Source of the DNA: Holacanthus passer
Taxonomy: Eukaryota > Chordata > Actinopteri > Pomacanthidae
Reading direction: 5' to 3'
DNA length: 64,000 bases
Assembly (NCBI GenBank): GCA_025331565.1
Contig: JAFREQ010000167.1
Location: forward strand, 310,001-374,000
Shown: positions 48,214 through 60,945 of the stretch, piece by piece
Position numbering within the stretch: the first letter of the stretch is position 1
How the letters are laid out: each line of letters starts with the position of its first letter
Notes under the pieces: generated by a model
The model's input: only the letters and a program-made list of their open reading frames with translations
What the model was told of the DNA's origin: nothing
The model's database searches: none
Made by a program: the position numbers and the translations under genes

Positions 48214-48238
48214 GCCAGAGCTTATCGAGAGCTCTGGC
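48214..48238. other. Perfect 9-bp inverted repeat with 7-nt loop
   Basis: GCCAGAGCT at 48214-48222 and AGCTCTGGC at 48230-48238 are exact reverse complements around TATCGAG. No function is assigned. Confidence 0.6.
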
Positions 48239-50437
48239 AAAGGCCACATATTTAACGAGGGAGGCGAGTGAAAACACTGATAATACGATGTGATGAGACA
48301 GGATTCGTCTGATTCAGCTTAGCAGGTGATTGATGGATCACAATGTACTTTTTCTTCACAGTAATTAATAACAGCAAGACTTGGGGGGGGAAAAAAAAAA
48401 AGAGAAAACCTTCTGCACTTACCATCTCCACTAACCAGTTTACTTGGATAAAACTGAATATTTTACAATAGATTTTCTAATGTTTGTTTTATTAAAAGCT
48501 GGATCTAATCTGAATCTAACAGTGGTCATTGTTGGAGAAATTCTTTTTGTACACACAGTAGAAACAATATAGCATAGAGCAAACAGAAACAGATTTTTTG
48601 GTACATTTTGGGAATTGACATTTTGAGACTGACTTGTGTAACAGTCCGAGCTCTTACTGCAACACTTTTCAGAAGTGTACCAATAACTAAACAGTATCCC
48701 ATAGCTCTTTCAGTCATTTGTGGTGCTTGCAGCTGGAGTGAATAAGATACCAATAGCAACATAACAGACACTATTATAAATGTGTCTTGTGGTGACCCTG
48801 TGTGGTATTCTTGTGGTCAGACACAAATAACACTATGTACTGTTTGAAAAAACACTCTAATGGATAAGATCTGAAGACTTGATGAAAAACAGTCCCACAC
48901 AAAACAGCGGAAAAGAGCGTGTGATAAACGTCCTGTGAAGTAAAAGTTTAGCTCGTATATTTCTTGTCCGCGATAAGGTCAGGAACGTGGAGATCTTCGA
49001 AGAGCAGATGAGGACTGAGATGGAGAAAGGGCTTTGAAGTGGCCTGGTAATCATGGAGAATCTTTAAAGTGGCCTTGTCTGCATTCCAGCTGCTGACTGT
49101 GGTGACACTTCAGCGACATTTCAGCTTCAATATTTCTCGCATGTCTGGAGTTTGTATTTTGAGAAAGAAAGGGAGAGTGTTTAATCTCTTCTCCCCCGTC
49201 TTCCTCTCTGGCACTCCTTCCCTCATCCGTCCCTCTCACCCTAATGTCCTTTCCATCCTTCTTTCACACAGCTTGTTCACTTAAACTTTAATTTTGTCCT
49301 TCCTCACATCTCCACCACCTCTATCTTAGTATTTCTGACTGCCAAAAGGTTTATGACAGCAGGATGTGATCTCACACCTCCACCAACATTTTCAACCACA
49401 CAAAAAAATGTCATGATTTTTTTTTTTTCCCCCCTTTTTCCTCCCCAAGGCTATCTAGTCCCCCACCCTCAGAGGCCCTCAGAGGCCCCCGGAGAAATTT
49501 GACACACAGATGCGATCTTTCAAGTTTTATCACAGTTTTTCTCCAGACCCATTTCTGCTCTAGGCTCTTACCCTCAGACATTATATGCCCCAATATTCAA
49601 GCCTTTGTTTGCTGCCTTCAGATGTTATCTTAATTCAAGTCCTCTAAAGATTTCAAAATTACACTTATTTTGAAAAGATTTTGAATTTTGAATATGTTCT
49701 CCTAATTCCATTTTGACCTATGTGAGGATGTGGGTTTGGTTTCAGAGGTGGGGGAGACAAAATGAAGTCAGGGACTCTTCAGACAACATACAAGCTATGT
49801 AAATGCTCTGTATTTACATACTGTACATTTATATTGACCTAGCAATCATTTAAGTCAATTATCAAGCAGAAATGACAAACATTCTCCCATTCCAGCTCCT
49901 TACATGTGGGGCTTTTTGTAGGGTTTTTCTGTTATTGTAAATATTAAAATTGATTTGGGTTTTAGACCTTCATCAGGCAATCTAAGGTTTTATGGACTAA
50001 GTGATTAATTGATTAGTTGCAAAAAAATAAAGAGAATATCAGACAATATTAAAATTACTGTTAGTTGAAGCCCTTATAATGAAATTGATCATCATGCCGT
50101 TCATTTAACAAAAAATGTACAAATTTCTGTATTGGTAATCACTGACTCTACTGAAAATTATATTCAGTTTCATTGATCAAACTGATCAATATCACTCACA
50201 CTGCAGCAAAAATAAGGCTCACATGTTCCTTTCCTCCACTGAAGAAATTATGCCCTTGCATCCTTGCATATTCAAGTAAAAAGAAAAGAGCTTTTGGACA
50301 GGAAGCACGCACGTGTTGGCATAAACAAATGGACACAGTTGTGCAAAAATACTCTGCCACTTTTGTCATCCTCATGGTCCATGCTGTGATTTTATTATGA
50401 TGTTTTTTTTTCTGTGCACGTGACATCTATTGTACAT

Positions 50438-50662
50438 CTGTCTGTCCTGGCAGAGGGATCCCTCCTCTGCTGCTCTTCATGAGGTTTCTTCCAGTTTTTT
50501 CCCCCTCTTAAAGGTTTTTTTGGGGGGGGGAGTTGTTCTTTAGCCCAGTCCAGGGTCTAAGGATAGTGGGTGTCATATGCTGTACAGATTGTGAAGCCCC
50601 TTGCTGCAAATTTGTGATTTGTGATATTGGGCTATATTAATAAAGTGGACTTGACTTGACTC
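50438..50662 (+). repeat. LINE 3' tail ending in TTGAC repeats
   Basis: CTGTCCTGGCAGAGGGATCC, GAGGTTTCTTCCAG, TAAAGG and a G-rich run are followed by GTACAGATTGTGAAGCCC, TGTGATTTGTGATATTGGGC and GGACTTGACTTGACT. This is the order of a very common teleost non-LTR retrotransposon tail. It is truncated at its 5' end as usual and has no coding remains. Confidence 0.7.
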
Positions 50663-50687
50663 CTGCTCCCTTCTCAGAGGTTGGGAG

Positions 50688-50736
50688 ACACACACACACA
50701 CACACACACATGCAGATACAAACACACACACACAAA
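50688..50736 (+). repeat. Interrupted (AC)n microsatellite
   Basis: Two AC runs are separated by a short TGCAGATAC-type spacer, just downstream of the LINE tail. Confidence 0.85.
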
Positions 50737-51832
50737 GTGTTTGCTGAGCAAGAGCTTGGGGGGTGCCGAGTGTAAAAAGGCTTCTGGCTTTGTGTATGTT
50801 TGGCCAGTTCCTCAAAGGCTCTTCTCCTTATGAGCAAACGCTAACTTTGGTCCCCTCAAAGAGGAACTCTCTTCCATTAATTCACACACACAAACATCTG
50901 TCCACCAAATTCCTCCTAAACAATCCTTTGTGTGAATTGTCTCTCTTCTTTGCATGTCTGTCCATCTGCCCCTTCTCCTTCCCTCCTTCTGACTTTCCCT
51001 CCTTCCGTTCTGCATAACTTCCCTGTTGCCCTGTTTGTGTCCGAGATCAAACCAGGAATCTGTTCAAACAAATTAAGATCTCTTTTCTCCCTCTCTGCTT
51101 TGCAGTTTGCAGACAGACTTGTCTTCTTCTGCTGCTCCCTCTCTTCTACTTGATAAGGACCCAGCATTTGCATGCCGCCACTCTCCCTTCTTTACTTTCT
51201 CCTCTCTAGGTCCGTCCCTCCCCTCCCCACCCCTCTCCCTCTGAAAGACAACAGAAAGAAGAGTTTTGATTGAACTGTGTCTTTTCCCAGACTAGGAAGT
51301 TGCTCAGGCACTTGAGAAAAGGGAAGAGGGTGAGCTGGAGTGGAGGGGCGAGAAAATCTGGGGTGATCTGTGCTGAGGAACGACAAAGGCTGCTCCAAAG
51401 CCCCTGACACCATGTGAAATCCTCAGGAAAAACAGCCATAATTAGAAAGCTGAGCCTCGCTTTGTACCAAAAGTGTGCATGTTTTAATGCGATAAAGCAA
51501 CAGCAGTGAATTAAACAGGCCTCTGTTTCTAATTTTTAAACATTGTCTTGTTGCTCTGCCAAATAATTGCAGCTGGCCAGCTTTGATTCTGCATTTAATT
51601 TAAAAAACCTGATGATATGTCTTTGGCTTATGGCAAAATAAAATAAAAATAATGCTGATCCAAAAGGCAAACTTTACAGTTTTCCTCGCTCTTAAAAATC
51701 AAGTCGTATTCTGTGAGAGGTGCTGATCCACTTTCCAGAACTAAAACATTTTCCTCCTCAGCTAAAGGGGAGAATTTTCCAGAGACAGTCTATGTGACGT
51801 GCTCTCTTTCACTGTGTCTCTGTGATATATAG
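50737..51832. other. Pyrimidine-rich and mixed stretch without recognised gene
   Basis: Contains a C-rich cluster at 51216-51233 (G4-type on the minus strand) and CCTTCCCTCC-type pyrimidine runs. The overlapping open frames on both strands are low-complexity and unrecognised. Confidence 0.4.
51216..51233 (-). other. G-quadruplex-type motif on minus strand
   Basis: Four C runs of three to four bases (51216, 51220, 51225, 51230) are separated by single bases, giving a tight G4-type pattern on the minus strand. Confidence 0.5.
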
Positions 51833-52320
51833 ACATGCTGGTATTTGGTGCAAACATTCATGGTGCCCAGACGATGTGTCCTAATGACTTTGATGATCCC
51901 CTGACTTCAGCTCTAGTGCCGCCATGAAGCTCATATTTGTGGTTTTGGGCAAACTGTCTAGACTAAAGCGTAAACTACTGGATGGATTGCATTGAAATTT
52001 AATACAAACATTCATGTTTCCCTAAAGATAAATTGTAAGAACTTTGATGATCCATCAAACTTTAACACCATCATCAGGTCAAGACTTGAATTTGTTCAAT
52101 ACTTTGTTTTTGATTTAAAAACTTGAAAACGTTGCGACATTCCCATCAGCCTCAGCTACACTTTGTGTTTTGTACTATTAGTGAATGTTAGCATACTAAC
52201 ACGCTCAACCAATATGGTGAAGATGATAAACGTAAAACTTGCTGAACATTTTGGCATTTTCACTGTGAGCATGTTAGCATGCTGATGTTAGCAATTAGCC
52301 CAAAGTACAGCCTGCTAGTT
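51833..52320 (+). repeat. Perciform interspersed repeat copy
   Basis: ACATTCATGGTGCCCAGACG, TAATGACTTTGATGATCCCC, a second unit near 52009 with CATTCATGTTTCCC, and then GAATGTTAGCATACTAACAC and GAGCATGTTAGCATGCTGA repeat the order of the copy at 40190. Two inner units are kept instead of four. Confidence 0.7.
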
Positions 52321-55300
52321 TACTAACATCTATCTTTTGGCTCCTGATCCCTCAGATTGATCTTGCGACCCCTTGGGGAGGTCCTGACCCCCATGTTGTA
52401 CCTACTCCTGTAGGATAACCAAACAAAAACACTCACACAAGAGTCACACAGTAATTCACTGCTGAAACTTGCACTGTGCATATGAATGTCTTTATGTCCA
52501 TTCATTTATGCAGTCCTTTGTCACTGCTGGATACATTTTCAGTCTCCATAGCAATTCAGTTAGTCACTTGCACAACAGTAATTCTTTTGGGTTAGTTGTG
52601 ATCACAGTGATATTTTTGTAGCTCTATTAGATGTAAAGGACATCATTTTGACTCTGGTTTGGTTTATTCTCTCAAACTATTTTGATATCATAACCCATTA
52701 AAATAATTTCATCATCCACAAATCAACAAGTATCCTCGCTTTCGGGATTTGCACCTGCCAGCCATTGTGAGTCAAACATGTGCATATGATGTCATTCACA
52801 CCTTTGAGCTGCCAGTCAGCACCTCGGAGAAGAATGTTGACTAGAAGTGCAGCTAAACCTCTGTGCCAATCTCTTATAGTTTGAGCCAAGCGCTTTCACT
52901 TCTTTCATTTTTCTCCCTCACTCTTGTGTCTGTCTTTGTCTTTTATCTCTGTGTTGTGTATGAAAGGAAGTGATAAGAAACAGACAGATGGGTCATCTGG
53001 ATACAGCATGCCTCTGCACAGCCACAGCAACATGGCTGCTCCACTCACTTGTTCTGCTCCTGTCCTCCAAATGTGCAGAGGGGACACGATCAGTGCTTTC
53101 GCCCTCTGTTTGTCGCAGGTCAAATGTCGACCCTTACTTTACAACATTTACCTTACTGCCTTATCCGATCAGCTGGGTCCCACCTGCATTTATAAAAACA
53201 AAAGTCCATTTCGATGCAATCACTGGATTTGCTTGTGGAGACTAAATAAATCGTGCTAAGCTTTCACATAAAAAAGTTTTCACACTTTGACCGATTTGAC
53301 GTTTGAAGAAACTCAACTATGCATTGACAGTAGAAAACTAAACCAAACACAGGCCTTCCTAACATTGAGGTGAAAACTTAAAAACAGTTATAGACACGCT
53401 GACTCCGCAGCTTCACAGTACATCTTTATCTTAAGCTTAATACATCATACAGCATATACGCACACACGCAAAGCTACAGATAGGCCCACAGTGGCTGCTT
53501 TACTTGGAAACATTACAAAGAAAATGCACAGTAGAAAAGTCAACGGATTACACCATCTCCTCACACCAAACTAAAACATGTGCACATGTGTGAGACACAT
53601 GGTTTCCCATGAGTGCTAAATCAAGCTTTCCTCATGGATTTTAGGTTAATAAATTGTTTTTTCATCAGATTTGCAGAACACAGCAGAGGAGCAGAAATGA
53701 AATCGAGCCATATACGGCCTCCTGTTCCTAAATTTGAATGCAGGGTAACTGGGGCATTAGCTCTTATTTGGGTTTCAGCCATTCCTCAGCCCCCTTGGGT
53801 CCTTCTGGGCAGACGTCAGTGGGCTCAGTGCTAATCGGGTGGGAGATGTCCGTCCTCACCGCCAAGGTGTCGAAGGGATAGGGTTTCCCTGGTTTCCGCA
53901 TCTCAGATCTACAGAAGCCAGGGAGCAATGTGAGCAGAGCTGTCTGAGAGCGCCTGTATGCTTTCTTTCTATGGTTTTTTTTTTCAGTCAATTACAGTCA
54001 CACTTTTTTCTTTTTCTCTGTATTCATTTAGTTGTGCACATACACTCAAGTACTCTTGATTCCACTGTTTTTATGCACTCTCTCTCACTTATTCTGTCAT
54101 GGTCCCCTTCTTTCCTTCTCTTCCTCGTTAGCCAGACATTATCACATGCAGGGGTAGCTGCAATGCTCTGAGGGCTTCTAGGATTACCTGCCGCCTTCCT
54201 GCATTTATGTCGAAGCACGTTACGATGCAGCATCTGAATGCTCTGCTATTAGATCACTGTTAATGTGCTTTCAAATCACACAAAGAGTTGGATCATGTTT
54301 AAACTTAGAGGTTGAAGCCTTTTGTGGAGGGTTTTTTTCCCTTCCCTGTTTTCTCCTTTTTTTGCAGCTGTTTGAGGTTTTATGCCCTCCTGTCTATGTT
54401 GGACATAGAGAGAAACCAACAATTTGCTGTTTGGGCTGCATGTCTCCTCTGTGTGCCACATTTGCTTCAGCTAACAAATCCACAATGAGAGGGAATGATA
54501 GTTATTCTAACCCCAAAATTTTGGAATTAGCCTTGGAAAAATGATTTAAATGCAAGTAGAACATTATTTTTGACATGCCATGCAAAAGCCTCAAATGGTT
54601 TTGAAACTTCATGTCCTCCTCTATCCTTCTCTCCCTCCTTCTTCACTGCTTCCCCCTCCTTTTTTTTGTTGTCCGCTAAACCTGTCACTTTGATGAGTTG
54701 TGTGCAATCATCCCAGGGGCCGTTGGGCTTTCACCAGGGCCTCCATCCTTCCTGGTACAGTGCGGCCTTTGATGTGGTTCCTTCTTTAGCTCCATGTGCA
54801 CAGACCTTGGCTCTGGCGAGCTAAAACCAAACTCAACTTCTCAAATATATTTTAACACCACATATCAACGTAATGTTGATCTTGGTGGAGGTGAGAAGCT
54901 GGACAGTGGTGTTAGTGCTGAAAGGCCTTTATGTTATTTCAGAGGAAGGCATCTTTGTCCTGAGCTGACCGGAGCAGCGGGCCGGTGATGGGCCGTATAA
55001 TAACCCGCAGGCAGGTCCCTCGCTGCTGCACCCACAGGGAGCTGGCCCTGAGCCTCAGCAGCATGTTTGGGTCCTGAAAACAACAGCAGCGTGATGTTTG
55101 TTAGAGGCTGTGGTCTGAAGTCAAGGCTAATTTGGTTTGTTATTGATTCTTGTGCAATGGCAGTTATATAAATCCAGAAACAGAATATGTATTCAAGGTC
55201 CAACTGCAATAAATGCCAAGACATTGTGCCTAATAACTGTGGAACACTTGACAAATTACAGCATAAAGGACAAAATGAGAACTAAACATACTTTCTTGTC

Positions 55301-56900
55301 AGACAAACGAGAAGCACAATACAATACAACAAACTCTACACAACTTATTAGTCCTGGGTTAGTATTATTAGAGACAACTACAAAGCACTAAATGGCTTAG
55401 GCTTTGACTGGCCTTGGGGCCAGCTGTGAGAGAGCGCCTCACTACTGCAGATGATTACAGCTTGCTATATGAACTGTGTCCTAATCCTGGTGGACAGCTG
55501 AAATTAAAGCCAGGTACGGCCCTCTGCCTTCCCAGCATTCCCTGTGATAAACCTCCTCCCCTGCTGAGAAGAATCAGTTGTTTGTGCATCTAGAAGAGTC
55601 TCCAGTCCGTAAAGATTGGGCTGTTCTTTTAGCAAATCAGGGACTGCTGATGAAATTTAAAGATTAAGATGTCATACTGAGATTCATTTTAATGTGATTT
55701 TTGCATTGTGCCCAGCATGAGCTTACAATTTGTGTACTAAATGAAATCAAGCACTGTATTGTGCATGTTTCCTGACTTTGCAAACATTGTGCCAAGTAGA
55801 TGCTGCTACACAAATAAAAGATTTCATGATCCTCAAATCAAAGACATGACAAAAGTCTTTTTGCTCTAAACTACAGTTTATGATATTATGGCAGCATCTC
55901 TTTCAGTTAATAAATATTGTCTGTCTCCTTCAGACCCCAAAAAAGAATGTAACACGAAAACAAACTGGGTAATATTTGTAATTGGTGTCTTTATTTTTGT
56001 GCCTATGTTTTCTTAGCAACTCTTTTTAACACATCATGAAATGTTGCAAATCTGACATGAGCTGTGTCCTTAACCTGGACAAATGAAGAAGTTGTACGTC
56101 CTCAAATGAAAACACTGGATGTATTGTCTCGGACACTTCCACCCCCTCTGAGGTTTGAATGAAACCAGTTACCCAGTGCTTTTGTTGCCTTGGGTGTGGA
56201 GGTACAGAGAGGAAAGGGAGCTTTTTAAGGTAGTTATTAAACTAAACCTAGTTTGTGAACAGTAATCTATAATTTAAATAAACCGATGAGTTTAGAAAGG
56301 GTGCAGCCTCATTAAAGAATTATGTAGAATTTCAGATAATTAAAGACTTGTTTACTATATCTGTAATTAGGGTTGGTGAAAGCCCACTTTGGTCATCTCG
56401 TTTATAAAACTGACTTTATATAATTAATGTTGTACCCAAAGTGTATTAAATATCTAATGTGTGTCTAATGTGTGCCCCATAAATTAATGTTATTGGCCAC
56501 TAGCTAACTTGGATTAGCCCTGTCTCATACTAGGGTATGAGCAAATAACAGGTTTAGCCATTTCGTCCAGGATACAATTTTTTGAGTCAAGAGCTTTGAT
56601 TAAATGGTAAGAGACCCTAAATTGCTTAAAAGTAAAATATTAAAGTTGTATTGTCCTTCATTTTTAAACTCTTTCCAGTTTGTTTCCAGTGTAAGCTAGG
56701 CTAGCAGCATGTTGCCTAGCCTGTTTCTGTAACCTTAGCAACAGTACAGGAGAAATTTAAACTTAATTTGAAATGTGACATTTGGAGTATAAGGAATGGA
56801 TTTTTAAACTAAACTGAACATTTTCATGGTTCAGAAGTTAGCACACATGACAGCACAATATCCACATCTGTAAATCTGATATTTTGGAAACGTGAATATC
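52321..56900. other. Intergenic or intronic stretch without recognised gene
   Basis: Mostly unannotated. A T-rich acceptor-like tract ends with CAG at 54367 but has no matching donor nearby. Open frames of up to about 110 codons are unrecognised. The segment leads to the CpG-rich patch at 57 kb. Confidence 0.35.
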
Positions 56901-56984
56901 TTCACATCATCATAAGTGAATAGTCTAGTTAAAACTAATGGTTTGAATTGCAATTAGTGAAATACTTGTTGTGGCTTTCCCCCG

Positions 56985-57480
56985 GTGCTTTAACCTTCCT
57001 GTCACCCTGTGTTGGGATGAGTGTTGGCTCGGTGCGGGCCGCCGGCGCGGCAGTGAGCGGGTTAACGCACGCGCTGTGTCCGTCCTATCAGCGGCGCGCG
57101 GCGCAGTCCCAGCCCACCGCCTCCTGCCTCCGTCCCCCCGGAGAGAGCGGGGAGAGCCGGGCTGGTGTCTGTGCGCCTGTTTGTCATTGTGGCAGGACGC
57201 ACTCCCATGAGAAACAAGCCCGCTCTCTCCCCGACTCCCGGAGCTGCCTTTACGGGCTGTGCTGTTTGTTTTAACAGCGGATATCTGGAGTGAAGCCGGA
57301 GGACTGGTTGTTCTTTGGTGGCCACGAAGCGCCGCGTGCTGCAGATCCCGACCGGCGATAACAAGAACCGGCAGACACAAAACACGGTAGGAGACTGTGA
57401 CCAGCTCCTCACGCGGAGTCCTGTTTCTATATGAGCTCTTTGGTTTTCACGAGAAAGTCCTCAGGGTGCGTTCACGTGTT
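56985..57480 (+). promoter_or_regulatory. CpG island-like promoter
   Basis: This is the most CpG-dense stretch of the window (for example GGCCGCCGGCGCGGC near 57039 and GCGGCGCGCGGCGCAG near 57090), with sharp edges against AT-rich flanks. No TATA box is seen. A donor at 57387 points to rightward transcription; the minus strand could also be used. Confidence 0.65.
57010..57386 (+). other. Non-coding first exon candidate, plus strand (5' end approximate)
   Basis: The exon ends ACAAAACACG|GTAGGAGAC with GT at 57387-57388. Frames inside are closed, including one that stops at 57274, so it reads as 5' untranslated sequence. An internal acceptor-like TTTGTTTTAACAG ends at 57277 and could give a shorter exon 57278-57386. 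The next exon candidate is 61926-61952. It may be an alternative promoter of the gene that starts near 10.8 kb, or a separate gene; the product is unknown. Confidence 0.5.
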
Positions 57481-60400
57481 CAGAAGTTCAGTGAGAAAAT
57501 GAAGCTTTGGGAGTTTGGTGCAGTTTCATGTGTGTGTCCAGGAGGTTTGACTGGAAGAGGAGTCATATCAAAATAACTCCATCTCTTTTTCCCTGCAGTG
57601 TTTACTGCCTACAGCTGATGTTACTGATCTGAGAAACAGCTATTGTTTCAAATGTCTGTGTTGAATTAGAAGATGAGTAAAAACTGATTTAGTCTCAAGG
57701 CAATGGGCCACTAGTAGACTCTAAGGAAGGTTTGCTTTATTCCTTTTTCTTGAAACATAACTGTCATGGGCTTGTCTTTGCTAATCCTACTTTTTACCCC
57801 TGTCTGTTATAATCAGCCAGCCCTAGTATAACTAACTCCAGTTCAGTGACCATGATGTACAGGTTTACCATCATTAAGATTTATGCCTCCCATTAAAAGC
57901 AGCCAGACTAGATTTTAAGCGAATTTGCCCTCCACTACATCCTTGAATGTGATGGAGGAATACATTCATTAACGGTTGTTAATGTTTAGCCCACAGCCAG
58001 TATGACACTTCTGTTTTCGTTGCCCTTGCAGGGAAAAGTTTCCACATGAACAGAGACAGTCTGTAAAGTTGATCGTATATCTTTCAATGCGTATAAGTAA
58101 ATTTCATACGTGCATGCTTTTTTGGCACGGTTGAATAGAAGAAATTAATTTCCCTTATTCTTACTTTGTTAATGTAGTCGTCATCCTAACGATTGTGTTG
58201 GACACCTGGGTTGATGGAATGATAAAAACAGCAGATCGACTGGCCGTGTTCACCTCATTTACCTTGAGACTCGGCACTGTAGCCCCGAGCCAGCACCGTC
58301 AGCCCAGCTGTGAAAAAGTACCCTGAGGGGGGTTGAATATGTCCAAAATCTCTCCTGACAACCAGAAACATGTCAAAGACTACGTGTCCTGAAGCCTCAC
58401 CTATCATGGGAGTACCTAGCAGGGCCGACTGCCCGCCGTTGTTGATGTTATTATTATTAGAAGCAATGTGGTTATTAAGCGTCTCTTGACTGATTCCTGG
58501 TAATTACTGCCTATTAGCTTTAATTAAAGGGATGCAGGATGCCTTGCCTTGTGTTGCGTAGCTGTCTGTCGCCCAAGGTCTCTCCATCTCTCTCACACCC
58601 CGTAATCATGAACTTCACATGAAAGACGGCAGAAGAAGCACTTCGTCATCACCTGCGTTATTCCAAACCACTCACCCTGGGAATCAGTACTTATGTTGGT
58701 TCTTGGTTGACTTTGTTGGTTGTTTTAAGGTTACGTACACCAAATAATTCTTCCTACCAAGGACTTGTGGGTTTTGAGGGGGGGGGAATCTCTCCTCACT
58801 GGCTCAAGTAATCCCTTAAAGCTGCAGGTTTTATGGTAAAGTGAGGGGGAAATGACACTTCATCACTTTTGGAAGTCTAGACAGAGTTTGACTTATTGAG
58901 TGGGAGTGATTGTTTAGGATTCAAGGTGACTTGATTTCATGCTTCCTTTTCATTAAAGTTCAAAGGCAGTCTGCACTTATAATTGACCAAATTCTCACAG
59001 TTTGCTTCATAATTTGAGGCCATTCCTTCTTGCTGTAGTGGATTTAAAATGTTAAGAAGTATACCCCCCACTTCCTCTTCAGCTCTTCCTAAAATCTTTC
59101 TGTAAGTTAGTTTCTGCATAATTAAAATACAGCAATCCAAATGTATTACATTTAGACAAATCAGAGGAGGATGAGGTAAAGAAATTAGAAAGGAGGAAAT
59201 CCTAATTCTACTACTACTTGATACACTTGCTCCTCCATCCTTTACTCTGTCACTAGCATTACCTTTTTCTTTTCTGTTAATTAATACCAGGCTGCACTTG
59301 CTGCAATGCTTTTGTGCTTTAACTCAGTTATTCTGGCGTCTGTTTGATCAAGAACCAGCTAAATTTCCTTCATTTAACAGATGGAGTGGCAGAAGCATTT
59401 GTCTGAGCTTTAGTTCCACTGGTTTATGGTGCAGCTTAGTCCAGCTGTCAGCTTTTATTTTGAAGAGAGACACAAGACCCTGCTTGTGTCCACACAGTCT
59501 GCCCTAGATGTCTCACCTGCCTGTCACCGCTCTGGTACACACACACTCTCATGCGTACACACAAAGCTGAAGCTGAATTCCTTCAGACACAAACAGCAGG
59601 AAGCACACTTGGTTGCATGTTACTGTATTTTCTATATACTTACCATTTTTTTCATGCTTGATCTCCATTAAACTTTCATGTTTCCATCCTGCCTCTTGAA
59701 GTCATTACAGGCTCTTGACAGCTGTGGGAGCCAGACTAATGACTTCATCTGGGTTTCCCTCAGTACTCTGCTATTCTGAGCTCTTCAGACTCCGGAGTTA
59801 TTCCTCCTCCTCTCCTCCTCCTCCCCCCCTTTTCTCAGCCCCGTCCTCCCAGCCGCCCCTGACCCGACGGGGATGTCATGCTCATGTTTCACTGCTCACT
59901 CATGTTGAGGTGTCACAGAGCGCATTGGTCACATACGCCGCTTGTCTTTCGCTCAGTGTCGGATGGGAAAAACAGGCCAGTGTGATGTATCGCTTGGCGC
60001 TCAAACTCAAGCACATCCATTTTGCAGTGAAATGTTTTTCTGGGGTTGTGGTTTAGGGGAAATGAAAACCTGTGTGTGTGCATAGGTTTCTTTGAGGGGT
60101 AAAGGTAATAGTTATAGTAAAACATCAGGTGGGAACATTAGAAATTTAAAGCTTCAAATTAAGAAAACAATTCATTTTCTTTAAAAATGTAGTTAATTTT
60201 GTAGAAGTTTTACAAATCAGAGACATGAGATCAAAGTCATTTTAAAGTGGCTTCAGTCACTTTGAGTGGGCATTGTGACAGTGCAGAGGAATCGTACTTC
60301 ACAGGATATGGGTGCATTATTAAAGCACTACAGTAATCAGTTTAGGTCTGCAGCATCTGAAACATCTTCATCTTTAGCCTCCAGTTTAGGGTTTCTCTCT

Positions 60401-60885
60401 TGATGGCACCACAGATAAGAGAGTCTTGGCTCTGTCTTCATGCATCAAGACGGAGGTATTCACAGCACATGTTGATGCTAACTCCAAGATGTGACATTTC
60501 TTCAAGTTCTACACAGTGGAAATAGAAAAAGTTTGATTACATGTTTAGGATGTCAGACACCCACATGTTGGCAGCTGTGATCCTCTACACTTACCTTAGA
60601 CATCTTGACAAGTCTGTTAAAGATTAGACAGTTGTTTTGACTCTATCCCTTCATTGTATTAGAGGTTAAACAATTAACCATATGATCAATAAATGGTAAC
60701 AAATTTGATAGTTTTGTTTAATCAACAAAAAAGTCAGATTGTTTCAGCTTCAAACTGGATTGGAGGATTTGATTTTTTCTTATTGTTTATTTGTGTTGGT
60801 CTGCGACAGCATCAACATTGACCACTGCATATTGATTTTTGATTAAAATGGGTAAAATCTTATTTCATTGTGGAGCTTCTGTGAG

Positions 60886-60945
<60 letters not shown>

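Larger units (their letters stand above)
47232..50437. other. Intronic or intergenic stretch
   Basis: No exon recognised. It contains a degenerate LINE tail at 48058-48100, a 9-bp hairpin at 48214-48238, G/A homopolymers near 48385-48401 and an AT-rich repeat fragment near 49995-50070. Segment 48170-48360 is repeat-poor. Confidence 0.4.

Noticed and set aside
56925..57412. Minus- and plus-strand frames of 108-151 codons in the CpG island
   Set aside because: GC-rich DNA lacks stop codons by composition; the frames are unrecognised and overlap on both strands.
58032..58062. 31-nt plus-strand exon after CCCTTGCAG
   Set aside because: The donor GTCT|GTAAAG is weak; not enough to call.
60595..60613. 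19-nt minus-strand microexon (TTTAACAG acceptor, AAG|GTAAGTGT donor)
   Set aside because: No other minus-strand exon lies nearby, so it is most likely chance.
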